From assembly GCA_009602725.1 (NCBI GenBank), contig WELB01000036.1, positions 148,845 to 185,766 on the forward strand: DNA of 36,922 nt, read 5' to 3'. The position numbers and the translations under genes are program-made. The notes under the pieces were generated by a model. It did not search any database. It saw nothing but the letters and a program-made list of their open reading frames with translations, and was not told the DNA's origin. Positions 27,001 through 36,745 of the stretch are shown piece by piece. Each line of letters opens with the position of its first letter. Position 1 is the stretch's first letter. The stretch is from Spirogloea muscicola (taxonomy: Eukaryota; Streptophyta; Zygnematophyceae; Spirogloeales; Spirogloeaceae).

Positions 27001-30000
27001 AGCTCGACGAAGACGAGACAGGCTTTGACTTAGGATGTCTCAAATTTCTGCAATGCCTTCTATAGTAACTCTGCTGGTCACTAAAGTTATGGGCTTCATG
27101 ACTTGATCCACTGTACTGAGGAAGCAAGGAGGTGCTTGACAGGCCTATCAACCAAACACTCTTCTGCTTGACAACGCTCTCGCCACAATGGGCGCCGGTC
27201 TGCCCTCGGCAATGGCTGTCTCGCTGCTCTACCCAGAGAAGAAAGTGGTGGCTGTATGCGGCGACGGAGGTTTCATGATGAATTCGCAGGTGCGCATGCA
27301 TTGTACGAGGCCGAAGCCTCGTAAGCTTCTTCGAAGGGCCTTGTAAGCTTCCTCAAGCTTCAGAATGTGGAAGGATGGTGGAGCCAGGGACAGCCACAAG
27401 AGGAATAATGAGATGACCAATCTACTTTGACTACTGTTCTTCGAGTAATCATGTTTCTAATTCACGTGGTCATAGATTTCTTGTCCAAAACTAGTTCATG
27501 TCACCTCATCGTGAATTCTGACATTTACCCCTGCTTAACAGGAGCTGGAGACTGCGGTCAGGATCAAGCTCAACATGACTGTAATTGTCATCAACGACAA
27601 TGGCTACGGCATGATCAAGTGGAAGCAGCATGCGGCGGGGTTCAGCAAGTGCGGCCCCCTTCAACTTGGATATAATTGTGCCCTTGTGGTGCGCGGCGCG
27701 GCAGGCTAAGCCGGGTCCATGTGAAGATTGGCATGTCCTTCTTTTCGGGCCATAATTAAATATTTCAATGTGGCGTCCTCGACCACTCTAATGGTTTCCC
27801 TAGTCAGCCTGCCATTGAACTTTGTGAGCTGACTGCCCTCTCCTTGCATTGGTGCAATGGTGATTGGTAGATTCGGTTTGGAACTGGACAACCCCGACTT
27901 TGTCGCGTATGCCAACAGGTGGGCCTCTGTCTCCACACCTCACCCAGGAATAGCAATCAACATGATTGATCTACATGACCTCGAAATATGTCCTGCTGGC
28001 CGGCTGTTTTCGGTGTCTGACTATGGCGAGGGCACTGTGAGCCACCAGCTACGGAGCCAAGGGCTTCCGTGTGACCAAGGCAGACGAGTTCCTCGAGATC
28101 CTGCACCAGTGCCTCGACGTCTTACCTGGCGTCAAGCTCATTGAGGTCAGTCTCGGACTTGGCTCGTCTACTCGTTGTGTTATGTTCTGCTCTTGCTGTG
28201 TACTGTGCCTGCCTGCATACGAATGTGTGCTTAAGCTCAGCGCTGAGCTGCTGCAAGCAGGTCCCGGTTGACTACACTAAGGACAATGAGGTGCTTGACA
28301 AGGAGCTGCCTGGGCTCGTCCGCAAGGACCACATGCAGGCTAACGTGAGATCTAGTCATCAATCTGGCTGCCATTGCCAAAACCCCGTGTGAAGAATGGC
28401 TATGATCACACTTGTTATCACTAATACTGACTTGATCTCTTTGGTGAGACCTTCACAGCATGTCTTATCATGGCTGCCAACGGCGGTGTCATGTGCAGGT
28501 CATCAGCGGTAAGCTCAAGGAGGTGGCAGCTGTGCCAGCCATTTGCGGCTCGACGCTCACCTCCGTCCCAACACGCAAGGACGACGAGGCGGACATCAAC
28601 ACGGGCGAGAAGTCTGCGGACATCCCCCACCCTGGCAGGACCCCTTCACTGACAGACAACACTGGCCCCGCGAAGGCTGAAGCGCCAGTCAAGGTGTCCT
28701 CGGCGGAGTTCGGCATGCTCCAATCTGCAAGCAAGAAAGGGGCCTCTGAAGGGGCCTCTGAGCACCAGAGTGCAGCTCCGCCAAGGGCAGAAGCGAGCAC
28801 CTCAGAGTCGGAGGTCACCACATACCCGTTCTACATCGCTAATGTCGCCAAGCAGCCCAACACAGACCTGGAGGTCACTAACAAGTACACTGGTGAGTCA
28901 GCGCTATCTATGACTTTCCTGTTCGTTATGCTCTAAAGGTACCTACTTTCTCACACTCAGGCTCAAGACAAGCTAGCTGAGGTGTATCACATGTGTACTT
29001 GGTCTTCTCCCATACGTTCACAGCTTCACTTCTTCTGTGTGTTATCTTTGCTACTAGAGGTGAAATTGGTGTCAAGCTTTTCTGCTTCATGTAGCCACAC
29101 CCATGAGCATCCGTATACGGTGGAACAGGCAAGGTGGGCGCGAGGTGCGCCCTGGCGCATGCAGCGGACATTGAGATGGCCATTGCAGCGGCAGAGCGGG
29201 CTGCGCCTGCAATGGCAGCCATGGCCAGCTACGAGCGCAAGGCGGTCTGTGAGATGGTTGTGAGGGAAGTGAAGGCGAGGTCGGAGGAGTTTGCCAAGGC
29301 CCTCTGCATGGAGGCTGGAAAGCCCATCAGGTAGCCCGCTGCCCTTGCCGGCCCTGCTCTCAGCAGGTTCTGTTGGGTTGACGCTTCGAGGTACTTGGTG
29401 CTCATTATTCTGAAGATTGCATAAAGCCTTACTGGAAAGAGTGGACCATTAAACTGAGAATCACAAATCTACCAAGTGATAATGTCATTGGCTACTAATT
29501 GTGCGCTTCGTTCATGATTTATAGGGACTCACGAGGAGAGGTGCAGAGGCTCATTGACACCTTCCAGATTGCTGCAGAAGAGAGCGTCCGTATGTAAGCA
29601 CCAGTCCTTGTTGCCCATGGCCATTGATACAGTCCAGCTATCCTAGCTTGATACTGTAGATTAGCCGTGCCCAGTCCAAGTTGTGTCCAATCAAGGCCTA
29701 AGGCGGTAGTTGTGCATTTAAGATGTCACTCCTCACCGTCAGCAAATAGGAATACTTCTGTGACCAGCAAATGGGAATACTTCTGTGACATGCTGACCTT
29801 CTTGCTGCATCCCGGAGAAATGACATATGGATCTTACACTACTCCTGCTTCTGCTGAGGTGAAGGTATGGCGAGTATGCCCCCATAGACATTTCAGAGAG
29901 AGCAAAAGGCTACCAGTCCCTGGTAAGCTGCTATTTTTGGTGCATGCCTTAAGAGCGTGCAGGAAAAAGCACAAGATTTACCAAGTTGTGTGACTGAAGC

Positions 30001-32822
30001 CATGGTGCGATGCTGTTAGACCTGATAATTGTGCCATCCTGATTGCTGGTGGCGTGATTGGGTGGAGCCCTGCACATTTTGCTGACAGGTGAGAAAGTTT
30101 CCGATAGGCCCCATCAGCATGGTCAGCCCGTTCAACTTCCCCCTCAATCTGGTAAGCCCTTGGGCTCTTCACCAAGCGAGCTGCAAGGATCCTCCTGTCT
30201 CATGTGGCATTGAGTCGATTGCAGGCAATTAAAAGTGCTACACTGTGAGACTGTCACACGCAGCTGCAATGCTCTGACTCCTGATCATCTGCTTTTCAGG
30301 CTGCTCACAAAATTGCCCCAGCGCTTGCTGTCGGCTGCCCGTTCGTGATGAAGCCTGCCAGGTGTGGGCTGCCACCTTCATGCAGGCTTGGGGCTTGATT
30401 ACAGTGACCTGATCTTATTGACCATCAGCTGAACGCCATCATCCGTGAGATGATTCCTTATCCTCGTTGCCATTTTGCCGCTTTGCCGCTGGCTTGCAGC
30501 CGTACGCCCATCGGGGCACTTCTTCTCGGAGAGATCCTGTCGCGTGCGAACCTGCCGGAAGGAGCATTCTCCATCCTCCCATGCGCCAGAGATGGAGCTG
30601 ATCTCTTCACAACGGACGATAGATTCAAGCTCCTCTCCTTCACGGGGTCCCCATCTGTGTGTTCCGTCTCTCGTTAGCTGCTCTTCTCTCTCCTCTGCAC
30701 TTGCATTGCCCTGGCTGTACTGCTGCCCAGGTTCTGCAACCCCCCTGGAGAGACTCAGTGCCAAGTCTATGCTGATACTTACCTTAATTGGACTCACCTA
30801 ACAGCTTGATGGGCTTGTCTGCAACAGGTTGGGTGGGCTATGAAGGCTCGAGCTGGAAAGAAAAAAGTGGTGCTGGAGCTGGGCGGCAATGCTGCCTGCA
30901 TTGTTGATGTGAGCATTGCTTCCTACTTTGTTGCGCCTTAGCCATCCTCAGTGATTATGTCACCCAAGCAATTTCACATAGCAGAGATGACTGCTTATGA
31001 GGGCTCAGACTCACTCTGCCTGTATTATTAACAGGTACTACTCTTGCTTTCTGCTGTCACTTACTAACATACTTATGCATTGTTCTGCTGGTGTGACAGG
31101 AGCTAGTGCCTGACATTGGCGGTGTAATTGCACTCATCGTGCACGGTGGTTTCTACCAGAGTGGGCAGTCGTGCATCAGCGTGCAGCGGATATACATAAA
31201 AAAGGCATGATAGACTATCGCTACTTTGACTGTATCTCGTGCAAATTGCCTTGTCAGTCTCACGATCTTGCAATGTTGCCAGCCGAAAGCAGAAAGTGGA
31301 GATGCATCAGGCAATGAGGCAATAGGGCGTCAGTGAGTGTGATAGTTGACACCCACTCAGTTACCAAAAAGAGCCCATATTCCTGCCATTGAGATCCTCC
31401 TCATTGCTCTGCCTATGCACAGAACCTTTATGAAACGGTCAAAGGGGCGCTGACTGAGGCAGTCTCGCAGCTCAAAGAGGTACGACAAAGTGATTGTTCT
31501 TTCACTTGCTGAAAGTGGATGCAAGCCACTGCTCTGAAATGTCGGGTAACACGATGGTGTCAACACATCACTCTCTCAGAAATGTTCATACTCAAAAGTA
31601 GACTACCACGAGGCCCTTCTGAGATTGCAGAGTTCTTGTCTCAGGGAGACCCACTAGAGGAGGAGACATTCATAGGCCCAATAATTGCCGAGTCAGAGGC
31701 CAAGCGCATCGAGCAGTGGGTGGATCACGCAGTTGAGAATGGGGCGCGGTAACCACCACCCCCTAGCAACTCTTGCCAGAACAAGGAGGCTTTACCTCTC
31801 CTATTTGTGCCTCATGCATTGTGCCATCTCTGCCAACAACACATCTGTAGCTCAGCCGTTTGCCACCGGTTTCCCACAACAGAGTCCTGATAGGTGGCAA
31901 ACGCGACGGCGTCTTCTACAAGGCAACCGTCATGGAGAACGTGAGGACTGACATGGAGGTGAGCACTCGTCCGTCCTTGAAGGTAGTGCATGCTTCAAAA
32001 GCACGAAATCTTCAGGGATCAGCATGCAGCCGTTGTGAAGTACACTTCACAACCCTGAATGGATTAGAGAGTGCTCTGAATCTCCACAGAGTGACTGTCC
32101 TATCTCGCTGGCCAACTCAAAGAGCTGATGCAGACACAGCCTTGCATTGTATTTGCGCAGGTCCTTTGCGAGGAGGTATTTGGGCCCGTGGTGGTGCTCA
32201 TACCTTATGACGACTTCACAACTACAATCAACGATGTCAATGCCTCAAAGTTTGGGCTCCAGGTAATTGATGTGCCGTCTTGGCAATTGCAAAGTGGGCC
32301 AGTTCTAAGTGCGGTCTCCTCGTCCTTATGGCCATGCTGAAGGAAGCTTTAAGGATGTGTACTATTTATCAGCGGGGAAAGTTCGTACTCAAGAAGGAAC
32401 AATTCAAAGTAGAGGCCCTGTGGCAGCAACTTTCTAGTCTCTTCATCCTGTTAACAGCCAAGCTCCGGCGAGCACTGCAGGCTGGAGTATTCAACAGGGA
32501 CCTGAACAAGGCCTTCTATGCATTTGAGCACCTTGATGTTGGCGGCGTGTGCATCAACGACGTGCCAAGCATGCGCATTGACTCGCAAGTGAGCTTTGGT
32601 GACTCGAATAATTGTGCTACAGTGTCTGCATCCTGCCAACGCTGCAAACACGTATCGGGCTCCACATGTCTGCAGAGCTTGATGCCCTTGTGTTGCTCTT
32701 GATGGCAGCCATACGGCGGCGTGAAAGACTCGGGGCTGGGCCGCGAGGGCCTGCGGTACGCCATGGAGGACATGACGGAGACCCGCGTCATGCTCATGCG
32801 CAATGTGGGTCAGATTATGTGA
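24009..32822 (+). CDS. Fusion of acetolactate-synthase-like ThDP enzyme and aldehyde dehydrogenase (30 exons)
   Basis: The 1149-aa product combines a ThDP-dependent 2-oxoacid enzyme (~1-562), a polar linker (~563-667) and a full ALDH (~668-1149). Exons: 24009-24073, 24198-24423, 24562-24654, 24833-25107, 25440-25510, 25669-25798, 26015-26180, 26401-26501, 26648-26688, 26899-26933, 27143-27289, 27542-27648, 27871-27918, 28049-28145, 28261-28344, 28499-28892, 29129-29330, 29525-29593, 29865-29922, 30089-30151, 30300-30361, 30500-30656, 30828-30908, 31100-31204, 31423-31479, 31633-31748, 31883-31958, 32161-32262, 32481-32588, 32709-32822. All phases join (3450 nt including TGA) and follow family alignment. 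Two introns have GC donors. The start has a strong GCCATGG context. No signal or transit peptide is visible, so cytosol is the default inference. Single-gene fusion is inferred from continuous splicing; transcript evidence would settle it. Confidence 0.85.
25799..26014 (+). other. GC-AG intron (intron 6 of the fusion gene)
   Basis: The exon ends ...TTCATAATGAG and the intron starts GCAATGG. The acceptor is GGGATCTTCAG before GCACAATGAGCC. Joining gives [14 protein letters not shown] in frame with the family alignment. No GT donor nearby gives the correct phase. Confidence 0.7.
26197..26238. repeat. Perfect 19-bp-arm hairpin inside intron 7
   Basis: ATCTCAGAACTCTATTCAC, loop GCTA, then the exact complement GTGAATAGAGTTCTGAGAT. 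It begins 17 bases after the GTGAGT donor at 26181. In RNA it would form a stable stem next to the 5' splice site. Confidence 0.9.
28499..28815 (+). other. Inter-domain linker of the fusion protein
   Basis: The first ~106 codons of exon 16 are rich in Ser, Ala, Glu, Lys and Pro. They include a duplicated GGGGCCTCTGA unit (GASEGASE) near 28738-28762. Linker and the first ALDH strand ([20 protein letters not shown]) share one exon, with no stop, promoter or ATG between them. This is the strongest sequence argument that the two enzymes form one polypeptide. Confidence 0.75.
29741..29788 (+). repeat. Two-copy tandem repeat in intron 18
   Basis: AGCAAATAGGAATACTTCTG and AGCAAATGGGAATACTTCTG follow each other, each ending in TGAC. 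It is a local duplication with one difference and no coding effect. Confidence 0.8.
31205..31422 (+). other. GC-AG intron (intron 24 of the fusion gene)
   Basis: The exon ends ...ATACATAAAAAAG and the intron starts GCATGATAG. The acceptor is CCTATGCACAG before AACCTTTATG. Joining gives [16 protein letters not shown], matching ALDH spacing after the catalytic Cys. It is the second GC donor among 29 introns. Confidence 0.65.
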
Positions 32823-33760
32823 GACCATGCGCTTATTTACTGCACATGTTACGAGCTCGAGGGCATGCGCAAGCTCAAGCTGCAACAGAGGCAGACATCG
32901 TTGCTTTACTCCTGAGTGAAGCTTAGATCTGGGTCGATTTCCATTGGGTTTGAGAAGTAAACCTGCAAGTACAGAATGTAGATTTGAGGTGCAAGTGATG
33001 CCATTTTAGCTGCTCGCTGCTTAGCTCACAGCCATGTAAAATCGTCCTTGCTTAGAGGCAGGCACTTATGGGCGCAAGATGACTGGATTCCCGTCCTTAT
33101 CCGCAACTTGCCCTTGTTTGCTCAGCCACGCCTCCTATCACATGTCGCCCCTTTGGGCTCGACAGCTCTGCTCGTCATTTGGTTTTCCAAATATGTCCAT
33201 GGATTGACGAGGTGTTAAATGGAGTGTACCGCAATCATTGACGCATGCTACACTGATTTTAAGTATAGCGCAAGGTCAGCGAGGCACATCAATGAAACAC
33301 CAGAGCCTTGCACCACACAGCGGTCGACATCTATGCATGTCCAAAGGCTGGACTTGAGGCGCGCACAGGCTGCACCAACCGCCATTGCTTGCTACTAAGC
33401 AAGCGGGCGATCATAGGAAGCCGCAGATGGCTTGTCATGTGGACTGCAAGTTGTAGAAGATGATCTGTCAGTCCTCCAAAGAATTTGCTAAGCTAAAGTT
33501 TTCCGAATTTGCAGTACAAATGCGGCAGCTAATGGTGGTCTAAGCAGGTGCAATGAGCAGTTGCCAGCAGCCAGTCAGCTGTTGGTAGTGGTGGCAGAGG
33601 TGGCGGCGGATTTTGGGAGGTGGAGCTCTACGACCCTACAGAGCTGGTTCCTGATATTCATGGAGACGATTCACACCGCCAAGGCCAGAAGGGGCGCATA
33701 ATGCCCAAGCAAAGAACAACAAATAAGTTGTGGATAAGCGCCGGGCTACGATGGCACGTG
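32823..33760. other. 3' UTR and convergent intergenic region
   Basis: No gene is seen. The plus-strand fusion gene and the minus-strand DUF3419 gene end towards each other here. TGTAA, the usual chlorophyte polyadenylation signal, occurs at 33035-33039, about 215 bases after the stop. That is a plausible but unproven site. Confidence 0.4.
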
Positions 33761-36517
33761 CTAGCGCTTGACACCGACCATGACAGCCTCGCGACGGCGC
33801 CAGTACATGCATGTGCGCTCCGCCTCAGCAACGGCGGCAAGCAGCGCCTCATCAACATGGAGAGACCCCTCAAATGCTGCACGCTGCCGACCAACCATGC
33901 AGCGGTGCAGAAGAACGCCTGGAAAGATAGAGAGGGGGAGGAGGGAGGTGCAAAGGAGTGGTCATTGACGCTGTAGCAAGACCAGACCGGCGCTCAGGCA
34001 GTTTGCACATCGGGCATGCGGCCGCGAGTGCCGCGCAGCAAGTACCTTCATCGGCGAGGCAGTTGGCTGTGGCCTGGACGAAGGTGCAGAAGTCGTCGTC
34101 GCTCATCCAATCGCCAATGTTGGACAGTGTGATGAGGTCAAAGGGGGCACCCTCCTGCGACCCCCGCACTGGCAGTGTGAGAGGGCAGAAGTAAAGGAAG
34201 AGGGAGGGCACTGATGGCATTCACAAGCGCCATCAAGCTGTGACTGTCGCATCGCCGTTGGCATGTGCTTGCACCTCGCGGCACAGGCACTTCGCCACAG
34301 CGACGGCATTGCCAACGTGGGCAGTCAGGTGCACACAGACGGCGCCGCTGCTGGGCTCCTCTGCCACTGCCGTGGCGCGTAGAGCTGCGGCGCCCTCTTT
34401 GGTGAGGTATAGTGGGTAACTCCTACAGGCTCCACCCTTAGGCAGGCCGCCTGCGAAGAAGCGGTGCATGGCGGCGTTGGCACCGTTGGCCAGCCTGCTA
34501 GCCAGCTGTGCCATCAGGCCCTGTGCACACGCCGCACTGCCGATACCTGTCAGCGTTGAAAGCCATGCAAGCTCCAACTGGCAGGAATCATGCCGGTCGC
34601 AGGTCACGCGGAGTTGAAGTTGAAGAGCTTAGAAGAACTTGACCACAGAACGACCTCCTATTCCTCCAACTTCATCTTCAATCAATTTAGTTGCAGTATG
34701 TAACTAAGCTTGAAGCTTCTTTGGTGGTGGGAGGAGGGGGTTGGAGGGTGAGGGTCGACTGTCACCAATCGAGGGTGCTCGAAATGCCGGGAGATGGCCA
34801 CTCAAAACTCCCCACGCACCATGGCTTTCCATCTGCAGGCAACGGCTTGACAGCCGCTGCAGACACATCAGCACGCCATGCGGTGGCGACAGCACATAAG
34901 TAACTTGGGCTGCAGTTAACTGCGGACCTGGAAGGCGTCTGCAATGGCGGCCTGGGCAGGCAGCCGCCAAGTACAGCGCGCAGAATCTCATCAGACGCGC
35001 CCGTGGCGCCAGGCACCACGGCATCGCGCTCCAGGTGTAGCAGTGTGCCGACGTCGACTCCACGCACCGCCAGATGCCGGCGCACACCAGCGCTGAGCCG
35101 CTCCAACGCACCACTCGCTGCTGCGCCATGTGACACCTCCCCAGCCAGCCGCGCATCCCAATATGCCTGCGCTCACGCTTCAGTGGAGCCGGCGCTCAGT
35201 CTCTGACCGAGTAGCAAGCTGAAACGAAGTTGCTGTCATGGTCAAACTTTAACATGGGAGTCAAGCCACTCCAAGTCAAAGGCAAGATCATGTCAATGTC
35301 GAGTTAAGTCACGGTTGTTGTTGAGGGGTCTAAGGACTGTGTTGTGGCGCCCACCTGTTCGATGATGGGCAGCGCCTAGCGGACGGCAGCGACATACGTG
35401 GCACGTCGAGCAATGCCGGCTGCCGCCCCATGGTCGCCATCGAGGCCGAGGAAAGAGACGCGCCGCCAAGTGGTGCCTCCGGCGCTGCAGCGCGCTTGAG
35501 GTGAAGCAGGTGCGTCTGCGCCGCATTCACGTCCACTGCGGCCAGTTGGGCTATGGGCGCGCCAGGCAGGCAGCAGAGTGACAGCGCGCCGTCGCCACCG
35601 CTCACCACGACCAACAGGCGCAGGCGCCGCCCCCCTGGCCCTCGTCTGGGTGAGCGAGCACCGCGAAAGATCAGCGAGAAATTTGACTTTCAAGGGCAAG
35701 TGAGGATTGCACAGGAAGAAGAGGAAGAAGAGTGTGGAGTTGGGGGAACTGTCAGGTGCAGTCAGGCGGAGGAGGGAGGCAGGGGAAGGAAGGGGAGGGG
35801 GGGGGGGCGGCAAAGAAGGAGGATGGAGGAAAGGGCTGAGAGCAGGTGAGAGGCAGTGGAGTAAGAAGGACCCCAGCTGAAGCAAGAGCCAGAAGAAGAG
35901 AGACAGAATAGAAAGGCAGAGCGTGAGACACCTTCTTCAGGAGGAGGGGGAGAGAAAGGCTGAGGGAGAGGGAGAGAGAGAGAGGAGACAGAGAGGCAGG
36001 AAGCAGGGAGGCGATGTGAGATGGGCACGCGGAAGGAGCGAGAGACACGGGGGAAGCGCGAGCTCCCACCGTGCTCGCAAGTACTCGATGCAGGTGAGCT
36101 CTGCACGGAAGTCCTCGTTGTCGGACCCGTTGCTCAGCTCGCTCACGAGCTGCGGGGCATTGGGCTGCTCCGTGACGGGGCTCGCCATTGGCCCTGGCGC
36201 CTGCATGCAGCTGGGGCAGCCGGCCATAAGGCTGCAGAACCGGCACTCGCTGCCACCAATTTCAGCGCCGAGGCAGCCCAGAGGAGCTGGGCTGGCGAGC
36301 TGCCGTAGCGAGCTGGTGGGCCTCCCAGCCGGTGCCTTTGGCGCCAGAGCCAACTGGACCAGCTCAGGGAAGTCACTCCTGGACTTTGGCTGTCAAGAAG
36401 AGAGAGGAGATGGAGGAGAGAGGGAGGAGAGGCCAGGATGGGGAGGAGGGAGGAATGCTGGAGGCATCGACGAGGCCGCTCGGAGGTTCGGCAGAGCCTC
36501 ACCTCCCCAGCCGCCAT
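33761..36517 (-). CDS. DUF3419 / BtaA-like AdoMet-dependent transferase gene, with a frame lesion
   Basis: Seven minus-strand exons: 36517-36503 (MAAGE, Kozak GCCGCCATGG), 36389-36070 (EDFRAELTCIEYLRAR), 35645-35355 (LLVVVSGGDGALSL, AAVDVNAAQTHLLHLKRAA, FLGLDGDH, RRATYVAAVR), 35166-~34928 (AYWDARLAGE, GALERLSAGVRRHL), ~34546 to ~34277 (HRFFAGGLPKGG, YPLYLTKEGAAALRA), 34168-34046 (FDLITLSNIGDWMSDDDF) and 33918-33761 (RAAFEGSLHVDEALLAAVAE...YWRRREAVMV, stop TAG). The order ED.R-EL, AdoMet-binding SGG, D-N-AQ, FDLI-SNI and C-terminal ER-Y pattern fits DUF3419, whose BtaA/BTA1 members transfer the 3-amino-3-carboxypropyl group of AdoMet to diacylglycerol in betaine-lipid (DGTS) synthesis. Exon 3 changes frame between LKRAA and the FLGLDG segment and then has an in-frame TAG (35376-35378). 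It is therefore either a pseudogene or an assembly error. Some middle exon ends are approximate. Confidence 0.6.
35646..36069 (-). other. Strongly pyrimidine-rich intron 2 of the DUF3419 gene
   Basis: On the minus strand the ~424-base intron is almost entirely C/T, with runs such as CTCTCTCTCTCC and a G(11)/C(11) homopolymer near 35797-35807. On the plus strand it is a GGA/GAG purine tract. The flanking exon phases (2 plus 1 nt) agree across it. Such mirror polypurine runs can form triplex DNA and cause assembly errors. Confidence 0.6.
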
Positions 36518-36660
36518 GGCGGCCTCCCTGCCCCTGCGGCGGTGGGAAACGGAGGCGCAGCCCCGCCGCCTGAGCCGCCGCCGCTCCCTCCGCCGTCGCC
36601 GCCGCTCGTCTCGTCGCCGCGGCGCTCCTACCCAGCGCGGCCCTCCTTTGCCTAGGCTGT
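36518..36660. other. CCG-rich 5' flank of the DUF3419 gene
   Basis: A CCGCCGCC-rich stretch immediately upstream of the proposed minus-strand start codon, suitable for a 5' UTR or promoter. Frames are poly-Arg/Ala and not credible genes. Confidence 0.45.
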
Positions 36661-36663
36661 AGT

Positions 36664-36745
36664 TCCGCAACTACAGCTATGGACACCCTCTGGATGCACC
36701 TGGCTGGCTATCACAGCGGCTCTTCTAACATCAGCAGCCGCAGTC
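36664..36745 (+). repeat. Isolated hairpin unit
   Basis: TGGATGCACCTGGCTGGC, TATCACAGC (36702-36716) and ACATCAGCAGCCGC match the 6902-6955, 2421-2475 and 12587-12645 units. This copy is over 20 kb from the retroelement cluster and just upstream of the DUF3419 gene. The hairpin units are thus mobile beyond the nest. Confidence 0.6.

Larger units (their letters stand above)
24009..28344 (+). other. Module 1: acetolactate-synthase-like ThDP enzyme
   Basis: Exons 1-15 encode about 562 residues, the usual length of bacterial acetolactate synthase large subunits and relatives. The N-terminal PYR domain has FGIPGEEN, the catalytic-type Glu52 in [22 protein letters not shown] and [13 protein letters not shown]. 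The middle domain has [27 protein letters not shown] and [11 protein letters not shown]. The C-terminal PP domain has the ThDP/Mg motif: GDG at 441-443 and N468 in [14 protein letters not shown]. The end reads [15 protein letters not shown]. Family options include acetolactate synthase, 2-oxoglutarate decarboxylase of the cyanobacterial shunt, and other carboligases. Motifs alone do not settle the substrate, and no regulatory (ACT) subunit gene is nearby. Confidence 0.85.
28816..32822 (+). other. Module 2: aldehyde dehydrogenase
   Basis: The module (about 482 residues) spans the whole ALDH fold. It has [18 protein letters not shown] and [15 protein letters not shown], then [18 protein letters not shown] with the conserved Asn. 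[18 protein letters not shown] and the NAD-binding [11 protein letters not shown] follow. The catalytic Glu914 is in [12 protein letters not shown] and the catalytic nucleophile Cys949 in [11 protein letters not shown], the normal 35-residue spacing. Near the end are [10 protein letters not shown] and [14 protein letters not shown]. The GQSCISVQR form is typical of the lactaldehyde-dehydrogenase-like/GAPN-like ALDH groups. All key residues are intact, so NAD(P)-linked oxidation of an aldehyde is expected. The aldehyde is unknown; succinate semialdehyde is one candidate if module 1 is a 2-oxoglutarate decarboxylase. Confidence 0.85.

Noticed and set aside
27428-27540. Extra exon between exons 11 and 12 of the fusion gene
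   Set aside because: Exon 11 (ending GGFMMNSQ) and exon 12 (starting ELETAVR) are contiguous in the ThDP-binding motif, so no residues are missing.
35376-35378. TAG as a sense (Gln) codon
   Set aside because: The same gene appears to terminate with TAG at 33761-33763 and exon 3 also needs a frameshift, so a lesion or sequencing error is simpler than code reassignment.
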